NCBI GenBank assembly: GCA_035550315.1
Contig: DASZPL010000099.1
Span: 1-50,333 of the forward strand
Reading direction: 5' to 3'
DNA: 50,333 bases
Source: DASZPL01 sp035550315
GTDB lineage: Bacteria > Actinomycetota > Actinomycetes > JAFAQI01
Below the pieces are notes generated by a model. That model was not told the DNA's origin. It did no database searches and was given only the letters and a program-made list of their open reading frames with translations. A program made the translations under genes and the position numbers. Below are positions 1 through 7,971 of this stretch, piece by piece (within the stretch, counting starts at the first letter, position 1; the number at the start of each line of letters is the position of its first letter).

Positions 1-1428
1 CAAGCGGTCAAGCACCACTGCGCGAACATGCTGGTTGCCACCGAGCTCGCCACCGCCGCGGTCTGGGACGCGGCCCGCGCCGCGGTCGCTGGTGGCGACC
101 AGCGGCGCTATGCCGCCGCGGTCGCCGCGACGCTGGCCGGGCCGGCGGCGTACCAGTGCGCGAACCTCAACATCCAGGTGCACGGCGGCATCGGCTTCAC
201 CTGGGAGCACGACGCGCATCTCTATCTACGTCGCGCGACCGTGCTGAACGCGCTGCTCGATCCCGACACCGCCGCGACCGACGCCGTGGATCTGACCCGC
301 GCGGGCGTCCGCCGGGAACGCTCACTCGACCTTCCGCCGGAGGCCGAGGCGTTCCGGACCGAGGTGCGGCAGTTCGTCGAGACCATCAAGGGCAAGGACG
401 AGGCCGACCAGCGCGAAGCGATGATCGCATCCGGCTACGTCATGCCGCACTGGCCAAAGCCGTGGGGACGTGACGCCTCCGCCGTCGAGCAGCTCGTGAT
501 CGAGCAGGAGTTCGGCGCCGCCGGCATCAAGCGACCGCAGTACGGCATCACCAGTTGGGTGATCCTCACGTTGATCCAGCACGCCACCGAGGAGCAGGTC
601 GCCCGCTGGGTGCCGCCGGCGCTGAACCAGGACGTCATCTGGTGCCAGCTGTTCAGCGAGCCGGGCGCTGGGTCCGACGCTGCCGGTGTCCGCACCCGCG
701 CGACCCGGGCCGAGGGCGGCTGGCTGCTCAACGGCCAGAAGGTCTGGACGAGTGGCGCACAGATCGCCGGTTACGGCCTGGCGACGGTGCGGACCGACCC
801 GGACGCACCGAAGCACGCCGGCATCACGACCGTCGTAATCGACATGAAGAGCCCCGGCGTGGAGGTGCGCCCGCTGCGCCAGACCACCGGCCAGGCCGAC
901 TTCAACGAGGTCTTCTTCAACGACGTGTTCATCCCGGACGACGACGTCGTCGGGCCGGTCAACGGCGGCTGGACGGTCGCGCGGGCAACGCTCGGCAACG
1001 AGAGCGTCAGCATCGGCAGCGGCGGCGGGATGACGATGCCGGGGCAGGCGCTGATCGGGCCGTACGACGCCCACCCCGAGCGGCTCGCCGGCGGGGCGCC
1101 GCAGGTCGGTCGCTACATCGCGACCCACGAGGCAATGGGTCAGCTGAACCTGCGCAGCGCGAGCCGAGCGGTTGCCGGCGCCGGCCCGGGACCGGAGGGC
1201 AACGTCACCAAGCTGGTGCTCTCCGAGATCGGGCACGACGCGGCGACGATCCTCGCCGAGCTCGCCGGCCCGGACATCGCATTCCAGGAGGGACCCGGCC
1301 AGCTGCCGGGCTACATGGTGCTGATGAACCGGGCGATGTCGATCGCGGGTGGCACGTCGGAGATCAAGCGCAACCAGATCGGCGAACGGATCCTCGGCCT
1401 CCCCCGCGACCCCCTGATCAACAAGTAG
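1..1428 (+). CDS. acyl-CoA dehydrogenase, two-domain fusion (FadE34-like), 5' truncated by window edge
   Basis: The frame is open from the first base, so the start lies outside the window; 475 residues are visible. Residues 1 to about 95 are the C-terminal helical part of one acyl-CoA dehydrogenase (ACAD) unit, with the typical HGGIGFTWEHDAHLYLRR stretch. From about residue 105 a second, complete ACAD unit begins with its N-terminal helices (PPEAEAFRTEVRQF) and ends with the FAD-domain signature GGTSEIKRNQIGERILGLPR. Two tandem ACAD units in one chain is the layout of mycobacterial FadE34, which acts on steroid side-chain CoA thioesters. That substrate is an inference here, because no other steroid genes are in view. 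It is convergent with the protease gene, with only 7 bases between the stops. Confidence 0.85.
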   Translation, partial: QAVKHHCANMLVATELATAAVWDAARAAVAGGDQRRYAAAVAATLAGPAAYQCANLNIQVHGGIGFTWEHDAHLYLRRATVLNALLDPDTAATDAVDLTRAGVRRERSLDLPPEAEAFRTEVRQFVETIKGKDEADQREAMIASGYVMPHWPKPWGRDASAVEQLVIEQEFGAAGIKRPQYGITSWVILTLIQHATEEQVARWVPPALNQDVIWCQLFSEPGAGSDAAGVRTRATRAEGGWLLNGQKVWTSGAQIAGYGLATVRTDPDAPKHAGITTVVIDMKSPGVEVRPLRQTTGQADFNEVFFNDVFIPDDDVVGPVNGGWTVARATLGNESVSIGSGGGMTMPGQALIGPYDAHPERLAGGAPQVGRYIATHEAMGQLNLRSASRAVAGAGPGPEGNVTKLVLSEIGHDAATILAELAGPDIAFQEGPGQLPGYMVLMNRAMSIAGGTSEIKRNQIGERILGLPRDPLINK

Positions 1429-1435
1429 CCAGGCG

Positions 1436-2308
1436 TCAGCTCAGCGGCGCGCCGTGCGCCGCGGCGGTGCCGTAGATGTATGACTGCGCATCCACGGTGT
1501 CGAGCCGGTAGCTGTAGCTGACCGCGTCGCAGGTGCCGCCGTTGACGAACGAGTTCTCGGCCAGTACGACGTTGGTCGTGCCGAGCAGGTCCGGCCCGCC
1601 GGAGTCACCGTTACAGACGCCGCCGTCGCCATGACCGACTCTCTCCGACAGCTTCAAAAACGAGCCCGAGATCGCGTCTTTGCTTTGGATCAGGGTCGAC
1701 TGCGCAGTCGTACGAACGTCGTTGTCGACGTACTGCGGAGTTCCGTGGCCGCGGGTGAAGCTCTGGATGCCGTAGCCCACGAGCGTGATCGGGCTCGACG
1801 AGCGCAGCGACGCGACCTCACCGAGGCTGGGAAGCGCGGCGTACGTCGAAACCGGCACCGGACTGTTGAAGATGACAACCGCGACGTCATGGCTGTCGAA
1901 GTGCGGAAGGCCGTTGCCTGCCGTGGCGCCCGGGAAACGAGCGTCGAAGTAGTAGTCGCCGAAGTACTGCTGGCCGCCGAGATCAATGCCACCCTGATCA
2001 AACGTGACCGCCACGATCGGCGCGCCGGTCGCCGGGTCGGTGCCGAAGGTCGACGTACTGTCCGAGAAGCAGTGCGCGGCCGTCACGTAGACCTGCGGCG
2101 AGATCAGCGAGCCCGAGCAATAGAAGACCCCGTTGTAACTCTCGCCGACGTAAGGATGCGCCGACCCATCGGGCGACCCGTTTTGGATCGCTACTGCGGG
2201 TCCGGCAAGCAATATCGACGTCGCGGCCGCCGCGCAGGTCAGCGGTACAAGCCACGCCGCCCGGCGAACGCGCGGCCGGCAAATCCGTCGGATCGCAAGA
2301 CTGATCAT
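1436..2308 (-). CDS. secreted trypsin-like serine protease (S1 family)
   Basis: The protein has 290 residues. An arginine-rich N-terminus, a hydrophobic segment and a GPAVA site near residue 33 form a Sec or Tat signal peptide, so the protein is exported. The chymotrypsin-fold triad is visible: His in VTAAHC (about residue 76), Asp in HDVAVV (about 138) and Ser in NGDSGGP (about 234). The mature chain would begin IQNGSPDG, resembling the activated N-terminus of trypsins without an obvious pro-region. The start ATG at 2308 follows a G6 tract with short spacing; the GTG directly before it at 2311 is an alternative. The natural substrate cannot be read from the sequence. It is divergent from the methyltransferase gene. 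Confidence 0.88.
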   Translation of the reverse strand: MISLAIRRICRPRVRRAAWLVPLTCAAAATSILLAGPAVAIQNGSPDGSAHPYVGESYNGVFYCSGSLISPQVYVTAAHCFSDSTSTFGTDPATGAPIVAVTFDQGGIDLGGQQYFGDYYFDARFPGATAGNGLPHFDSHDVAVVIFNSPVPVSTYAALPSLGEVASLRSSSPITLVGYGIQSFTRGHGTPQYVDNDVRTTAQSTLIQSKDAISGSFLKLSERVGHGDGGVCNGDSGGPDLLGTTNVVLAENSFVNGGTCDAVSYSYRLDTVDAQSYIYGTAAAHGAPLS

Positions 2309-2397
2309 CACTGAGCCCCCCTGGCTGCGTCGGCGGCAAGCGTCGCGCGACCTGACACGCACGATGACACAATCTGCCGGTTTCGGCCAGCGACGCC

Positions 2398-2403
2398 TAG
2401 CGT
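2398..2403 (+). promoter_or_regulatory. predicted -10 element (TAGCGT) of the methyltransferase gene
   Basis: TAGCGT lies 7 bases before the ATG at 2411, which would make the transcript leaderless. No good -35 is seen. The hexamer overlaps an upstream in-frame GTG at 2402, which argues against that GTG as start. Confidence 0.4.
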
Positions 2404-2410
2404 GGTCGTG

Positions 2411-3205
2411 ATGGCCAACGACACCTGGGCGATGCTGGCCGACCTGTTCGTCGACGAGGCCTACGCCTCGGTCAAGGGACTGGTTCGCACCTATGTGATG
2501 CACCAGCATCTGGTGGAGCATCTGCCACCGCCGCCTGCGACGGTGCTCGACGTCGGCGGTGGTGCGGGCCATCAGTCATTCCCGCTCGCACAGGCCGGTT
2601 ACGACGTGACGCTGCTCGACTCCTCGCCGGCGATGCTGGAGAAAGCCGAAGAACGACTGCAGCGGGTCCCCGCCGAAGCCCAGCAGCGGGTTCGGTTGTT
2701 GCAGGCCGACGGCGAGCAGGCCGACGATGCGGTCAATGGGGAGCGGTTCGCGGCGGTGTTGTCTCATGGCGTGCTCGGGTACCTCGACGAGCCGGAGCCC
2801 ATGGTCGAGCAACTGTGTCGGTGCGTTGCCGACGGCGGCCTGGTGTCGATCATGACGGGCAACGCGAAGACGGGAGCGGTGCGCCCGGCGCTTGAGCGGC
2901 GTTGGGACGATGCGCTCGCGTCGTTCGATGCGAGGACCGAGATCGGCGTACTCGGACTCGCCGGTCGCGCCGACACGGTCGAAGAGATCAGCGACCTGAT
3001 TGCCAGCCACGGCGTCGAGCCGGTGCGTTGGTACGGCGTATGGCTGTTCGTCGACTGGCTCGAATTCGGCGGCACCACGCTTGACCCGTCGGACGCGAAG
3101 CAGGTGGCGGCGATCCTCGCGGTCGAGCTCGAAGCGAGCCGGCGAGACCCCTACCGCCAGCTCAGCCGCGTCTTCCATCTCGTCGGCCGCAAGCGCGCGG
3201 CCTGA
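2411..3205 (+). CDS. class I SAM-dependent methyltransferase
   Basis: The protein has 264 residues from the ATG at 2411; GTG codons at 2402 and 2408 are other possible starts. Motif I of Rossmann-fold methyltransferases (VLDVGGGAGHQS) binds S-adenosylmethionine, followed by the acidic loop LLDSSPAML and a motif IV-like FAAVLSHGVLGYL. The overall look recalls the SmtA/CmoM group of small-substrate or tRNA-wobble methyltransferases, but the actinobacterial relatives are mostly uncharacterised, so the substrate is left open. It stands alone, divergent from the protease gene and followed by a tRNA gene on the other strand. Confidence 0.8.
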   Translation: MANDTWAMLADLFVDEAYASVKGLVRTYVMHQHLVEHLPPPPATVLDVGGGAGHQSFPLAQAGYDVTLLDSSPAMLEKAEERLQRVPAEAQQRVRLLQADGEQADDAVNGERFAAVLSHGVLGYLDEPEPMVEQLCRCVADGGLVSIMTGNAKTGAVRPALERRWDDALASFDARTEIGVLGLAGRADTVEEISDLIASHGVEPVRWYGVWLFVDWLEFGGTTLDPSDAKQVAAILAVELEASRRDPYRQLSRVFHLVGRKRAA

Positions 3206-3212
3206 CCAACCG

Positions 3213-3286
3213 TGGTCCCAACAGGACTCGAACCTGTGACCTCCTCGTTGTAAGCGAGGCGCTCTAGCCAGCTGAGCTATAGGACC
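3213..3286 (-). tRNA. tRNA-Val (anticodon UAC)
   Basis: A complete cloverleaf can be folded on the minus strand. Acceptor GGTCCTA pairs with TGGGACC, the D-arm reads GCTCAGCTGGCTAGAGC, the anticodon stem is CCTCG/CGAGG around loop CTTACAA (anticodon TAC), and the T-arm contains GGTTCGAGTCC. The discriminator is A and CCA is not encoded. It lies 28 bases downstream of the peroxiredoxin stop on the same strand, so it may be co-transcribed. Confidence 0.95.
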
Positions 3287-3314
3287 GCGGAAGCCAGGAT
3301 ATGGACTGCGCCGG

Positions 3315-3779
3315 TCATCGCAGTGAACCGAGCGCTTTCACGTAGTCCGCGACGTCGCGGGCCTGCGCGATCTCGGTCCGCACCGTCCACCGGACGACGC
3401 CGTCGCGATCGATCACAAACGTCGCGCGGCCGGCGGCGCCGAGCATGTCGTCGAACGCGCCGTACGCCGACGACACCTCGCCGTGGGGCCAGAAGTCGGA
3501 CAGCAGCGGGATGGCCAAACCCTCCTGGTCGGCGAACGCGCGCAACGACGGGATCGGGTCGCAGGAAACCGCCATCACGTCGGTGCCGAGCTCGCTCCAC
3601 TCGACGGCGTGCTCGGAGAGGTCGCGCATTTCTCCGGTGCACACGCCGGTGAAGGCGAACGGGTAGAAGACCAGCAGCACGTTGCGGTTGCCGAGGCGGG
3701 TGTCCAGGCTGTGCTCCTGGCCGTGATGGTCGCGCAGCTTGAACGCGGGCGCCGGGTCGCCAACCTGTGGCGCGGTCAC
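3315..3779 (-). CDS. ahpE: peroxiredoxin, AhpE-like
   Basis: The protein has 154 residues. The thioredoxin-fold peroxiredoxin signature P-x3-T-x2-C is seen as FYPFAFTGVC, with the peroxidatic Cys near residue 46. Only this cysteine and one in AVSCDP are present, which fits the 1-Cys AhpE type that reduces peroxides and peroxynitrite. The GTG start at 3779 overlaps the TGA of the upstream DUF3052 gene as GTGA, and the protein then begins with the expected TAPQVGDPAPAF. Longer upstream-open frames would overlap the DUF3052 gene and lack conserved features. The arrangement with DUF3052 and divergent aceE matches the Mycobacterium tuberculosis Rv2238c-Rv2241 region, as I recall it. Confidence 0.88.
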   Translation of the reverse strand: MTAPQVGDPAPAFKLRDHHGQEHSLDTRLGNRNVLLVFYPFAFTGVCTGEMRDLSEHAVEWSELGTDVMAVSCDPIPSLRAFADQEGLAIPLLSDFWPHGEVSSAYGAFDDMLGAAGRATFVIDRDGVVRWTVRTEIAQARDVADYVKALGSLR

Positions 3780-4189
3780 CGACCCTTGCTCCGCACGGCG
3801 CGCGGCGCGACCAGCCGAGCACCGCTCCAGTCCGTCGCCGCCGCGACGCTTGACGTCTGTTGCAAGCCGGCCGTGATCGCCGCCTCGCTGATGTCGCTGG
3901 GCTCGACGTGACCCGGCCGACCGGCCTTCGGGGTGAGCAACAGGATGACGCCGTGATCGGTCAGTGGGCTGAGCGCGTCGACCAGCGCGTCGACCAGGTC
4001 GCCGTCGCCATCGCGCCACCACAGCACGACCACGTCGACGACGTCGCCGTAGTCCTCGTCGACCAGCTCGGTGCCGGAACGTTCCGCGATCAGCTGCCGG
4101 ACGGTGTCGTCGCAGTCGTCATCCCAGCCGATCTCCTGGACGATCGCTCCCGGCGAGATCCCCCACTTTTCGGCTGTGCCGGCGCTCAC
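3776..4189 (-). CDS. DUF3052 family protein
   Basis: The protein has 137 residues and is acidic. It starts SAGTAEKWGISPGAIVQEIGWDDDCD, the recognisable opening of the actinobacterial DUF3052 family. A central GDVVDVVVLWWRDGDGDLVDALVDAL is followed by a PKAGRPGHVEPSDI turn. The function is unknown; no catalytic motif is apparent. It starts with GTG behind a GGGAGG ribosome site and is translationally coupled to ahpE through a 4-base overlap. The pairing with a peroxiredoxin is conserved in mycobacteria, so a link to redox or stress is possible but unproven. Confidence 0.85.
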   Translation of the reverse strand: MSAGTAEKWGISPGAIVQEIGWDDDCDDTVRQLIAERSGTELVDEDYGDVVDVVVLWWRDGDGDLVDALVDALSPLTDHGVILLLTPKAGRPGHVEPSDISEAAITAGLQQTSSVAAATDWSGARLVAPRAVRSKGR

Positions 4190-4271
4190 GCCCGCATCCT
4201 CCCAGGTCCAGGGGCCCGTGCTCGGCCCGGTGCCGGTAGTCCACCGGTTGCCGCCGCCAAACGCAAGTGCC

Positions 4272-4277
4272 TAGGTT
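4272..4277 (+). promoter_or_regulatory. predicted -10 element (TAGGTT) of the TfoX-like gene
   Basis: TAGGTT is followed by 7 bases and then the ATG at 4285, a spacing that predicts a leaderless transcript. Confidence 0.4.
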
Positions 4278-4284
4278 TTCGGCC

Positions 4285-4617
4285 ATGGCGTACGACGAGC
4301 AACTAGCGGTCCGGCTGCGGACGATGCTCGCCGACGAGCCGGTCGTCGAGAAGCGAATGTTCGGCGGGCTCGGCTTCATGCTCGGCGGCCACCTCGCCGT
4401 GTCGGCAAGCGGCCAGGGCGGCCTGCTCGTCCGCGTGGATCCGGCGCACACCGATGCGCTGCTGCGCGAGCCCGGCGCGACGGTGTTCGAGATGTCCGGC
4501 CGCGGCGCGATGACCGGTTGGCTGCGTGTCACCGGCGCACCGCTAGACGACGACGACACCTTGGCGGCGTGGGTCGAACGCGGCCTGGACTACGCGCGCA
4601 CGCTGCCACCCAAGTAA
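4285..4617 (+). CDS. TfoX/Sxy N-terminal domain protein
   Basis: The protein has 110 residues starting MAYDEQLAVRLR. The segment EKRMFGGLGFMLGGHLAVSAS is the typical core of TfoX N-terminal domain proteins, and the chain ends with WVERGLDYARTLPPK. In gammaproteobacteria TfoX controls competence. The actinobacterial single-domain proteins are uncharacterised, and no competence genes are nearby. The ATG at 4285 is preferred over the in-frame GTG at 4267 because a -10-like TAGGTT sits 7 bases upstream of it. The gene lies between DUF3052 (divergent) and aceE (same strand, 35 bases downstream). Confidence 0.82.
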   Translation: MAYDEQLAVRLRTMLADEPVVEKRMFGGLGFMLGGHLAVSASGQGGLLVRVDPAHTDALLREPGATVFEMSGRGAMTGWLRVTGAPLDDDDTLAAWVERGLDYARTLPPK

Positions 4618-4640
4618 CCGCCGGTCACACCGGCGCGGCG

Positions 4641-4646
4641 TAACGT
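4641..4646 (+). promoter_or_regulatory. predicted -10 element (TAACGT) of aceE
   Basis: TAACGT is followed by 6 bases and then the aceE ATG at 4653, suggesting a leaderless mRNA. No clear -35 is visible. Confidence 0.38.
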
Positions 4647-4652
4647 CGAGGC

Positions 4653-7355
4653 ATGCCCAGGGGACGCAACCGGTACTCAGTCATCAGTGACGGGTTGCCG
4701 AGCCAGATCCCGGACGTCGACCCGACCGAGACGCAGGAGTGGCTCGACTCGCTCGACGGCGTGATCGATGCGGCCGGCGCCCGCCGCGCGCGGTTCATCA
4801 TGCTGAAGCTGCTCGAGCGCGCACGCGAGCGACAGGTGGGCGTCCCCGCGCTGCGATCGACCGACTACGTCAACACCATCCCGGCCGAGGCCGAGCCGTG
4901 GTTCCCCGGTGACGAGTTCATCGAGCGGCGGATCCGCGCCTACATCCGGTGGAACGCCGCGATCATGGTCAGCCGCGCCAACACGCTGACCAACGTCGGC
5001 GGCCACATCGCGACCTACGCCAGCAGCGCCAGCCTCTACGAGGTCGGGTTCAACCACTTCTTCCGCGGCAAGGAGGGCGGCGAGTCCGGCGACCAGGTGT
5101 TCATCCAGGGCCACGCCTCGCCGGGCATCTATGCGCGCGCCTTCCTGGAAGGCCGGCTCACCACCGACCAGCTCGACGGCTTCCGCCAGGAGATCAGTCG
5201 CGGCGGGTTGCCGTCGTACCCGCATCCGCGGTTGATGCTCGACTTCTGGGAGTTCCCGACCGTCTCGATGGGGCTGTCACCGATACAAGCGATCTACCAG
5301 GCACGGTTCAACCGCTATTTGCATGACCGGCAGATCAAGGACACCTCGCGCTCGCACGTCTGGGCGTTCCTCGGCGACGGCGAGATGGACGAGCCGGAGT
5401 CGGTTGGCGCGCTCGGCGTCGCCGCCCGCGAGGAGCTCGACAACCTGACATTCGTCGTCAACTGCAACCTGCAACGCCTCGACGGCCCGGTCCGCGGCAA
5501 CGGCAAGATCATCCAGGAGCTGGAGTCCTACTTCCGCGGCGCCGGCTGGCACGTCATCAAGGTGATCTGGGGCCGCGAGTGGGACGAGCTGCTCGCCCGT
5601 GACTCCGACGGCGTGCTGGTCAACGTGATGAACACGACGCCCGACGGCCAGTTCCAGAAGTACGCCGTGAGCGACGGCGCGTTCATCCGCGAGGACTTCT
5701 TCGGCCGCGACCCGCGGCTGCGCAAGATGGTGGAGCACCTGGCCGACGAGCAGCTGACCCGGCTCTCCCGCGGCGGCCACGACTACCGGAAGGTGTACGC
5801 CGCGTTCAAGGCCGCGCGCGACCACGTCGGCCAGCCGACGGTGATCCTCGCCCAGACCATCAAGGGCTGGACCCTCGGCAAGGATTTCGAGGCGCGCAAC
5901 GCGACGCACCAGATGAAGAAGTTGACCAAGGCCGAACTGCACGAGTTTCGCGACCGGCTCTACCTCGAGATTCCGGACAAGGACCTCGACGCCGACCTGC
6001 CGCCGTACTACCACCCCGGGCTCGACAGCGACGAGATCTCCTACATGCTCGAGCGGCGCCGCGCCCTCGGCGGCTACCTGCCGAGCCGGCTCGACCGCTC
6101 GAAGCCGCTGACGCTGCCGGCCGACAAGCCGTACGACGCGTTCCGCAAAGGGTCCGGCAAGCAGTCGGTCGCGACGACCATGGCGTTCGTCCGGCTGCTG
6201 AAAGACCTGATGAAGGACAAGCACATCGGCGCGCGGTTCGTGCCGATCATCCCGGACGAGGCGCGGACCTTCGGGATGGACGCGATGTTCCCGACCGCGA
6301 AGATCTACTCCACCCACGGCCAGCGCTACGACCCGGTCGACGCCGAGCTGCTGCTCGCCTACCGCGAGGACACTAAGGGCCAGATCCTGCACGAAGGCAT
6401 CACCGAGGCCGGCTCGATGGCATCGGTGATCGCCGCCGGCTCGGCGTACGCCACCCACGGCGAGCCGATGATCCCGGTCTACGTCTTCTACTCGATGTTC
6501 GGGTTCCAGCGCACCGGCGACCTGATGTGGGCGATGGGCGACCAGATGGCCCGCGGCTTCCTGCTCGGCGCCACCGCCGGACGCACGACGCTGAACGGCG
6601 AAGGCCTGCAGCACGAGGACGGCCACTCGCAGCTGCTGGCGTCCACCAACCCGGCGTGCGTCTCCTACGACGCCGCGTTCGCGTTCGAACTGGCCGTGAT
6701 CGTGCGGGACGCGCTGCGCCGGATGTACGGCGAATCGCCGGAGAACGTCTTCTACTACCTGACCGTCTACAACGAGCCGAAGCCGCAGCCGCCGGCGCCC
6801 GACGTACCGGACCTCGACGAGCAGATCCTGCGCGGCATGTACCGCTACGCGGCCGCCCCCGAGATCGCCGGTCAGAACGGCGAGGCGCCGCGCGCACAGC
6901 TGCTGGCGAGCGGTACGGCGATCCACTGGGCGTTGGAGGCGCAGCGGCTGCTCGCCGACGACTGGGGCGTCGCCGCGCAGGTGTGGAGTGTCACGTCGTG
7001 GGGCGAGCTGCGGCGCGACGCGCTCGCCTGCGACGCGCACAACCGCCGGCAGCCGGACGGCGACGCGCACCAGACGCCGTTCGTCACCCGGCAGCTGGCT
7101 GACGTCGACGGTCCGGTGGTCGCGGTCAGCGACTGGATGCGCGCCGTCCCCGACCAGATCGCGCCCTGGGTCCCCGCCGACTGGGCCTCGCTCGGGACCG
7201 ACGGCTACGGCCGCTCCGACACCCGGGAGGCACTGCGCCGGTTCTTCGCCGTGGACGCGCCGTCGATCGTGCTGGCCACGTTGACCGAGCTCGCTCGCCG
7301 CGGCGAGGTCAAGGCCGAAGCCCCCCGCGAGGCGATCGACAAGTACGGGCTGTGA
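4653..7355 (+). CDS. aceE: pyruvate dehydrogenase E1 component (homodimeric type)
   Basis: The protein has 900 residues, the usual length for AceE. It decarboxylates pyruvate with thiamine diphosphate and passes the acetyl group to the E2 lipoyl arm. The thiamine-diphosphate motif starts at FLGDGEMDEPES (about residue 237) and closes with the Asn in VVNCNLQRLDGPVRGN (about 268-282). The AceE N-terminus (QEWLDSLDGVI), the IKGWTLGKDFEARNATHQMKK stretch and the transketolase-like C-terminal half (EGITEAGSMASV, GLQHEDGHSQ) are all present. No frameshift is seen. E2 and E3 genes are not in the window. Divergent DUF3052 and ahpE complete a conserved neighbourhood. Confidence 0.97.
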   Translation: MPRGRNRYSVISDGLPSQIPDVDPTETQEWLDSLDGVIDAAGARRARFIMLKLLERARERQVGVPALRSTDYVNTIPAEAEPWFPGDEFIERRIRAYIRWNAAIMVSRANTLTNVGGHIATYASSASLYEVGFNHFFRGKEGGESGDQVFIQGHASPGIYARAFLEGRLTTDQLDGFRQEISRGGLPSYPHPRLMLDFWEFPTVSMGLSPIQAIYQARFNRYLHDRQIKDTSRSHVWAFLGDGEMDEPESVGALGVAAREELDNLTFVVNCNLQRLDGPVRGNGKIIQELESYFRGAGWHVIKVIWGREWDELLARDSDGVLVNVMNTTPDGQFQKYAVSDGAFIREDFFGRDPRLRKMVEHLADEQLTRLSRGGHDYRKVYAAFKAARDHVGQPTVILAQTIKGWTLGKDFEARNATHQMKKLTKAELHEFRDRLYLEIPDKDLDADLPPYYHPGLDSDEISYMLERRRALGGYLPSRLDRSKPLTLPADKPYDAFRKGSGKQSVATTMAFVRLLKDLMKDKHIGARFVPIIPDEARTFGMDAMFPTAKIYSTHGQRYDPVDAELLLAYREDTKGQILHEGITEAGSMASVIAAGSAYATHGEPMIPVYVFYSMFGFQRTGDLMWAMGDQMARGFLLGATAGRTTLNGEGLQHEDGHSQLLASTNPACVSYDAAFAFELAVIVRDALRRMYGESPENVFYYLTVYNEPKPQPPAPDVPDLDEQILRGMYRYAAAPEIAGQNGEAPRAQLLASGTAIHWALEAQRLLADDWGVAAQVWSVTSWGELRRDALACDAHNRRQPDGDAHQTPFVTRQLADVDGPVVAVSDWMRAVPDQIAPWVPADWASLGTDGYGRSDTREALRRFFAVDAPSIVLATLTELARRGEVKAEAPREAIDKYGL

Positions 7356-7419
7356 ACCGCTAACGGCATCCAGCCGCGGCGGACGCATCACCGACCGGAG
7401 GCCGGGTAGGGGCTTCGGC

Positions 7420-7866
7420 ATGAGCTCCGACCAGACCGCCGGGGATGACGAGATGCTCGAACGCGGCAGCGACAAATCGGGCCCGCGCCTAGACGACGAG
7501 CGCAAACACGAGACCGAGGGGTTGGTGCGCTCCGGCCACGACACGCACGTCGAGGAGTGGAAGGACCCCGAGCCGGCCGGCGAGGACCAGCCGGACGCGC
7601 GGCGACAGCCGGCCGGACCGTCGCAACCCGGGACGCCGGCCGGCATGTCCGAGGGCGACGTGGAGCGCCGCGCCGAACTCGCGGCGCACTTGGCGCCCGC
7701 GGTCTATCCGGCCGACCGCGACCAGTTGCGCGCCGTCGCCGAGGCGCAGTTCGCCCCCGACTGGGTCGTCGGGCTGCTCGACTCATTGCCGACGGACCGT
7801 TCGTTCGACAACCTCGCCGATGTCTGGGTTGCGGCCGGCGGCCACGTCGAAAGCCACCGGTTCTGA
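7420..7866 (+). CDS. DUF2795 domain protein
   Basis: The protein has 148 residues. The first 75 are charged and low in complexity, rich in Asp, Glu, Arg and Pro, and probably disordered. The C-terminal half (RRAELAAHLAPAVYPADRD, then APDWVVGLLDSLPTDRSFDN and VWVAAGGHVE) matches the pattern of the actinobacterial DUF2795 domain, a short helical module of unknown function. A weak AGGGG and a TAGGGG hexamer lie upstream of the ATG. The gene is 64 bases after aceE on the same strand and could be read through, but no functional tie is evident. Confidence 0.72.
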   Translation: MSSDQTAGDDEMLERGSDKSGPRLDDERKHETEGLVRSGHDTHVEEWKDPEPAGEDQPDARRQPAGPSQPGTPAGMSEGDVERRAELAAHLAPAVYPADRDQLRAVAEAQFAPDWVVGLLDSLPTDRSFDNLADVWVAAGGHVESHRF

Positions 7867-7971
7867 CCAGCTAGGGCTGACGCCACCGGCGACACGCGGG
7901 CGCCGAATTCTGCGTTTCTGCCTTCATCGCGGGCGGCCGCGGTCGATGATGCCTCCAACAGGGGAGGTGTC

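Noticed and set aside
5277..7646. Long open frame (about 790 codons) on the minus strand opposite aceE
   Set aside because: It mirrors aceE codon bias, its product is an Arg/Val/Gly-rich string without any family motif, and aceE is certain on the plus strand. High-GC genes often leave the antisense frame open.
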